Shown here: positions 60,579 through 64,000 of the stretch, one piece after another
How the letters are laid out: each line of letters starts with the position of its first letter
Position numbering within the stretch: the stretch's first letter is position 1
NCBI RefSeq assembly: GCF_000422725.1
Contig: NZ_KE383909.1
Coordinates: 977,178-1,041,177, forward strand
DNA length: 64,000 nt
Direction of reading: 5' to 3'
Source of the DNA: Flavobacterium subsaxonicum WB 4.1-42 = DSM 21790
GTDB lineage: Bacteria > Bacteroidota > Bacteroidia > Flavobacteriales > Flavobacteriaceae
Position numbers and translations under genes: made by a program
Notes under the pieces: generated by a model
Database searches by the model: none
Seen by the model: only the letters and a program-made list of their open reading frames with translations
Told to the model about the DNA's origin: nothing

Positions 60579-62978
60579 TTAAAACTTAATGGTTTGCATC
60601 ATGCCTTTGTAGGCTACAGTTTTATCTGTTTTGTTAGATTTATTGGCACCTGTACCATTTTGAGGCGTTACCAACACAACATTAAACTTACGTGATTTTA
60701 GCATGCCTGTAAATTTGCCGGTTGCAGCACCTATGGTAAGTACTTTAGCTTTATCATTCCAATTAAATTTTATGGTAGAAAATGCGCCTTTTTCGTAATT
60801 ATAATTGTCGTTTTCATCTTCATACAGGGTAAACTCTCCATCGGCACCGGCGTAGATCCTTACTTCCAGTTCATCCCATTTTTTCTCTGTAGCATATTGT
60901 ACTTTAGGGCCAAGCGGAAGTATTGTACCTGTCTTTACATATAGCGGGATAATATCTACCGGAACTTCTTTATCTACAGTCTGTCCGCCCTCAAAAGTTT
61001 GCCCAGTCCAGAAATCAACCCATTTTGTACCTTTTGGCAGGTAAACCTTTTGCGACCCTGTTTTATCAAAAGTGTTTGCCTTTTTATTGTTGTCATAATA
61101 CATAGATGTTGTAACCGGGGCAACTAAGATCGATTTACCAAACAGGTATTCGCTATTTAGGTCGTACACATTTTTATCTTCAGGAAAATCCATTACAAGG
61201 CCACGCATCATAGATCCTGACGATGATGTTACATCCCACGCGGTTGAGTAAATGTAGGGTAACAGGCTATATCTTAAGTTGATATACTTTTCTATACCAT
61301 CATAAGCCCAGCTGCCTTTAGCGCCAAACCGGTAAATTTCGCGGGCAGTATCGGTACCGTGAGAACGCATCATTGGGCAAAACGTACCAAACTCTAACCA
61401 ACGCAGGTACAATTCTTTAAACTCGGGGTTATCGTGCCCGCCTTGGTACTTACCCGAAAAGAATCCGCCTATATCGCTGTTCCAGTACGGTATACCTGTT
61501 AAAGAAAAATTAACCCCTGCCGGTATCTGCTTTGCCAACGTCTCCCAGCTCGATGTAATATCGCCGCTCCAGGTATTTGCACCGTAACGCTGCTGCCCTG
61601 CAAATGCCGAACGCGTAAGGATAAACACACGCTTGTCTGACGATGTTTTACGTTGGTTATCATACACACCACCAACCGTCATTAAAGGGAAAGCATTTCG
61701 CACTTTTCTAAAAGAACCCAGGTACGTTTTATTATCAAAGTCGGAGTCTTTAATATCCAGGTGGTCAGGATCGGTAGAATCCATCCACCAGCCGTCCATA
61801 CCTAACGAAAAGATACCTTTATTTAGGTAATCCCAGTAAATTTTACGCGCTTCCGGATTGTAAGGGTCGTACACCTTTACACCCGATGGCGGGTCTGTAG
61901 GTTTAGCCGGCCAGGTATTAACGGCACGCGGTGGCCAGGTAACAAAATCCATAAGCATACCTTTATCTTTCATAATGCCGAAGGGTTTTGTTTGCGGCCC
62001 AAAAGATGCCCATATAGAAATTATCATGTGTGCATTCATACCATGCACATCATCTACCATTTTTTTTGGGTTAGGAAACTCCGGGTTTAAAAATTCCATC
62101 GAGTTCCACTGATAATTATCGCCCCAGTACTGCCAGTCTTGTATAATACCATCCAGGGGAACCTTTAAGTCGCGGTATTTTTTTACCACATCTACCAATT
62201 CTGCCTGGCTTTCGTAACGTTCTTTACTTTGCCAGTAACCAAAAGTCCATAACGGAAACATTGGTGCCTGCCCGCTCAAATCGCGCATTTGAGCAATAAC
62301 ACCATCGGCATTTTTGCCATACATAAAATAATAATCTATGCCATCGCCTACTTCGCTTTCAAAAGAAGTTTCCGCTAAATTATCCGTGTAATAAGTTGGC
62401 GAATAATTATCCCAATAAATGCCATACCCTTTTACAGATTGTAATACAGGTGACGTATCTTCGAGGTTATCCTGCCTAAGCAGCAGCTTTTGCCCACGCT
62501 GCGACATCTTACCCCTTTGATAGATACCAAGGCCATATACGGCTTCTTCCGGCTCCAGCATAAAGGCCTGGCGTATAATAAATGTTTTTTCGCCGGCATC
62601 TGTGGTTGGGGTAAACTGGGCACCATAATCTTTTTCGGTAAGCAGTTGTTTTCCTGCAGTATCTGAATAAGAAATTTTTCCGGTTAGTGTATTAACTGCC
62701 ACCTGTATTGCACTACTCTTTACAGTAACAGTATTATTAGCCTCTGTAACTGTAAAGGCTGCTTTTGCCGGCTTTTTTATTATGGTAAGGCTTTCTTTTT
62801 TGAATGTTTTTCCTTGTGGTGATTTTATAATACGAACCGTTTCGGGACTGTAGAACTGAACTTCCAGATCGATGTTTTGTGCATGGACTTTAACCCCAAG
62901 ATTGGTCTTTTGATGGTTTTGCGCAAAGGCCTGGAAAACCGTAAAGAGAAATAGTAAAGAGAAAATAAAATTCTTCAT
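60579..62978 (-). CDS. Glycoside hydrolase family 31 alpha-glucosidase/xylosidase
   Basis: About 799 residues. ATG at 62978 opens a good signal peptide (MKNFIFSLLFLFTVFQAFAQ); six more residues are possible upstream. After a beta-sandwich (about 20-220) comes the barrel: VPLDGIIQDWQYWG, the nucleophile Asp in GWWMDSTDPDHLD, TRSAFAGQQRYGANTWSGDI with the acid/base Asp, and GGFFSGKYQGGHDNPEFKELYLRWLEFGTFCP. A DUF5110-like domain ends the protein. It hydrolyses alpha-glucosidic or alpha-xylosidic bonds in the periplasm. The GGFF and DGWWMDST forms fit alpha-xylosidases well, but this is not proven. The HTCS regulator gene lies just upstream. Confidence 0.92.
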   Translation of the reverse strand: MKNFIFSLLFLFTVFQAFAQNHQKTNLGVKVHAQNIDLEVQFYSPETVRIIKSPQGKTFKKESLTIIKKPAKAAFTVTEANNTVTVKSSAIQVAVNTLTGKISYSDTAGKQLLTEKDYGAQFTPTTDAGEKTFIIRQAFMLEPEEAVYGLGIYQRGKMSQRGQKLLLRQDNLEDTSPVLQSVKGYGIYWDNYSPTYYTDNLAETSFESEVGDGIDYYFMYGKNADGVIAQMRDLSGQAPMFPLWTFGYWQSKERYESQAELVDVVKKYRDLKVPLDGIIQDWQYWGDNYQWNSMEFLNPEFPNPKKMVDDVHGMNAHMIISIWASFGPQTKPFGIMKDKGMLMDFVTWPPRAVNTWPAKPTDPPSGVKVYDPYNPEARKIYWDYLNKGIFSLGMDGWWMDSTDPDHLDIKDSDFDNKTYLGSFRKVRNAFPLMTVGGVYDNQRKTSSDKRVFILTRSAFAGQQRYGANTWSGDITSSWETLAKQIPAGVNFSLTGIPYWNSDIGGFFSGKYQGGHDNPEFKELYLRWLEFGTFCPMMRSHGTDTAREIYRFGAKGSWAYDGIEKYINLRYSLLPYIYSTAWDVTSSSGSMMRGLVMDFPEDKNVYDLNSEYLFGKSILVAPVTTSMYYDNNKKANTFDKTGSQKVYLPKGTKWVDFWTGQTFEGGQTVDKEVPVDIIPLYVKTGTILPLGPKVQYATEKKWDELEVRIYAGADGEFTLYEDENDNYNYEKGAFSTIKFNWNDKAKVLTIGAATGKFTGMLKSRKFNVVLVTPQNGTGANKSNKTDKTVAYKGMMQTIKF

Positions 62979-63199
62979 AATTGTACTTTTAGGCAACGCG
63001 AGTAAGTAGACTGCTTGCGTGCCGATTGGATTTTAATTATTGGTTATAAATTAATAGATTGATATTTGTTTAAACTACAATACAACTATTACGTTTTAGT
63101 AAAAGTCAAATATAGTTTGCTATGCGCAAAAAATGCCTATACGTATGTTGAAAAGAATACCAATCTGGTTGAAAAATACAGGTAGTTTAGAGCAACTGT

Positions 63200-64000
63200 T
63201 TACTTAGTGTTTACCCACTTATAATACTGAGATGGTTTTGTACCGTACTCATCCTGAAAGCATTTGCTAAAATAGGCGGCGTTATTAAACCCTACAAGCG
63301 TTGCAATTTCGGTAATGGTATGCTCGCGCTGTAATAAAAGGCGGGCAGCATTTTTTAATCGGATGGATCTTATAAAATCTGATGGTGTTTGCCCAACTGT
63401 AGCAACCAGTTTACGGTACAGGCCGGTACGGTCCATGTTCATATCTTTGCTAAACTGCTCTACAGAATAAGTGGTGTCTGATATATTTTTTTCTACACAA
63501 AGCAGTGCTTTCTGAATAAGCTTTTCATCAATATCCGTTACAGTTACTGTTTCGGGCTGCACAACTATAGCCTTTTTAAACAGGGTTTTTCGGAGTTCCT
63601 GCTGCTCTATAAGATTGTGTACCCTAAGCAGCAAAATATCCATGTTAAAAGGTTTCGCAATATAGGCATCGGCACCCGCTTTGTAACCCTCCAGCTCGGC
63701 CTCATCAGATGAGCGCGCCGTTAACAACAAAACCGGTATGTGCGATATGCGGATATCTTTCTTTAATTCAAGGCACATCTCTACACCGCTCATTTCGGGC
63801 ATCATAATATCGCTTATAATAATGTCGGGCATTTCTTTAAATACCTTATCTAAACCTTCTTTGCCATTTACGGCTGTAATTATAGTATACAGGCTGCTAA
63901 GATGGTTAGCCATAAACTCACGAAACTCGCGGTTATCCTCTACTATTAAAATTTTTAACTGGCCTGGTTTATTAGTCGTGTAGGCAGGTGTCTCATCTTT
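63200..64000 (-). CDS. Hybrid two-component (HTCS) regulator, C-terminal part (runs off the window)
   Basis: The frame is open from 63200 to the edge (the stretch 63914-64000 continues it as KDETPAYTTNKPGQLKILIV). Seen here are a receiver domain (LKILIVEDNREF, phospho-acceptor Asp in IIISDIMMPEMSG, Lys in YIAKPFN) and an AraC-type DNA-binding domain (MDRTGLYRKLVATVGQTPSDFIRSIRLKNAARLL, then GFNNAAYFSKCFQDEYGTKPSQY). This order is that of the hybrid sensors controlling glycan use loci in Bacteroidota; the sensor and kinase parts must lie beyond 64000. It is read towards GH31, so it probably regulates it. Confidence 0.9.
   Translation of the reverse strand, partial: KDETPAYTTNKPGQLKILIVEDNREFREFMANHLSSLYTIITAVNGKEGLDKVFKEMPDIIISDIMMPEMSGVEMCLELKKDIRISHIPVLLLTARSSDEAELEGYKAGADAYIAKPFNMDILLLRVHNLIEQQELRKTLFKKAIVVQPETVTVTDIDEKLIQKALLCVEKNISDTTYSVEQFSKDMNMDRTGLYRKLVATVGQTPSDFIRSIRLKNAARLLLQREHTITEIATLVGFNNAAYFSKCFQDEYGTKPSQYYKWVNTK

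Overview
The window looks like a chromosomal segment of a member of the Bacteroidota, most likely a Flavobacterium-like Flavobacteriaceae. The reasons are several. Many genes are preceded by the Bacteroidota -7 promoter element TAnnTTTG. Secreted proteins carry type IX secretion (T9SS) type A and type B C-terminal domains. A hybrid two-component (HTCS) regulator of the glycan-sensing type lies at the right edge. Glycoside hydrolases of families GH31, GH92, GH97 and GH130 are scattered through it, and Shine-Dalgarno signals are generally weak. No rRNA, tRNA, CRISPR array, prophage or classical insertion sequence was seen.

Layout. 1-1.8 kb: a partial HAD hydrolase, then an ECF sigma factor operon with a membrane anti-sigma candidate and a small secreted protein. 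2-9.2 kb: a cluster rich in DNA-processing proteins (DUF763, SF2 helicase, endonuclease V, a GIY-YIG nuclease embedded in palindromic repeats, UvrD/PcrA helicase). 9.2-19.4 kb: small membrane proteins, acyltransferases, a frameshifted phosphodiester glycosidase, an M1 peptidase, an MscS channel and a GH130 enzyme. 19.5-34 kb: T9SS cargo proteins, NudK-like Nudix hydrolase, acyl-CoA oxidase-like enzyme, luciferase-like oxidoreductase, WG-repeat protein, two tandem small paralogues of unknown function and a response regulator. 34-42 kb: GH97, a lipoprotein hydrolase, an MFS exporter and GH92. 42-46.4 kb: a uronate operon (kduI, kduD, kdgK, KDPG aldolase) feeding 2-keto-3-deoxygluconate into the lower Entner-Doudoroff route, with a LacI-type palindrome upstream. 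46.5-52.4 kb: luciferase-like oxidoreductase, secreted CotH kinase, a ZnF-UBP protein beside a thioredoxin-reductase-like flavoprotein, and an aldo/keto reductase. 52.7-57.7 kb: a TolC / HlyD / ABC export operon whose ATPase domain has degenerate motifs. 57.9-64 kb: a periplasmic FAD oxidase, YceI lipoprotein, GH31 and a partial HTCS regulator.

The most unusual material is non-coding. (1) A GIY-YIG nuclease gene at 5961-6260 is bracketed by two inverted copies of a roughly 110 bp palindromic element plus a solo copy, an arrangement that resembles REP/RAYT units with a different nuclease. (2) Two distant intergenic regions (about 25785-26069 and 52461-52656) share a conserved block, the same ACTGAA/TTCAGT inverted repeat and an identically spaced TAnnTTTG box; one of them appears to drive only a short terminator-ended RNA. 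(3) Several intergenic tracts are built from different short reiterated words, at least three of them folded as large hairpins. (4) The ECF sigma gene and its downstream neighbour share a 31-nt upstream repeat that looks like an autoregulated ECF promoter.

All functional assignments are from reading the sequence; no database search was run.
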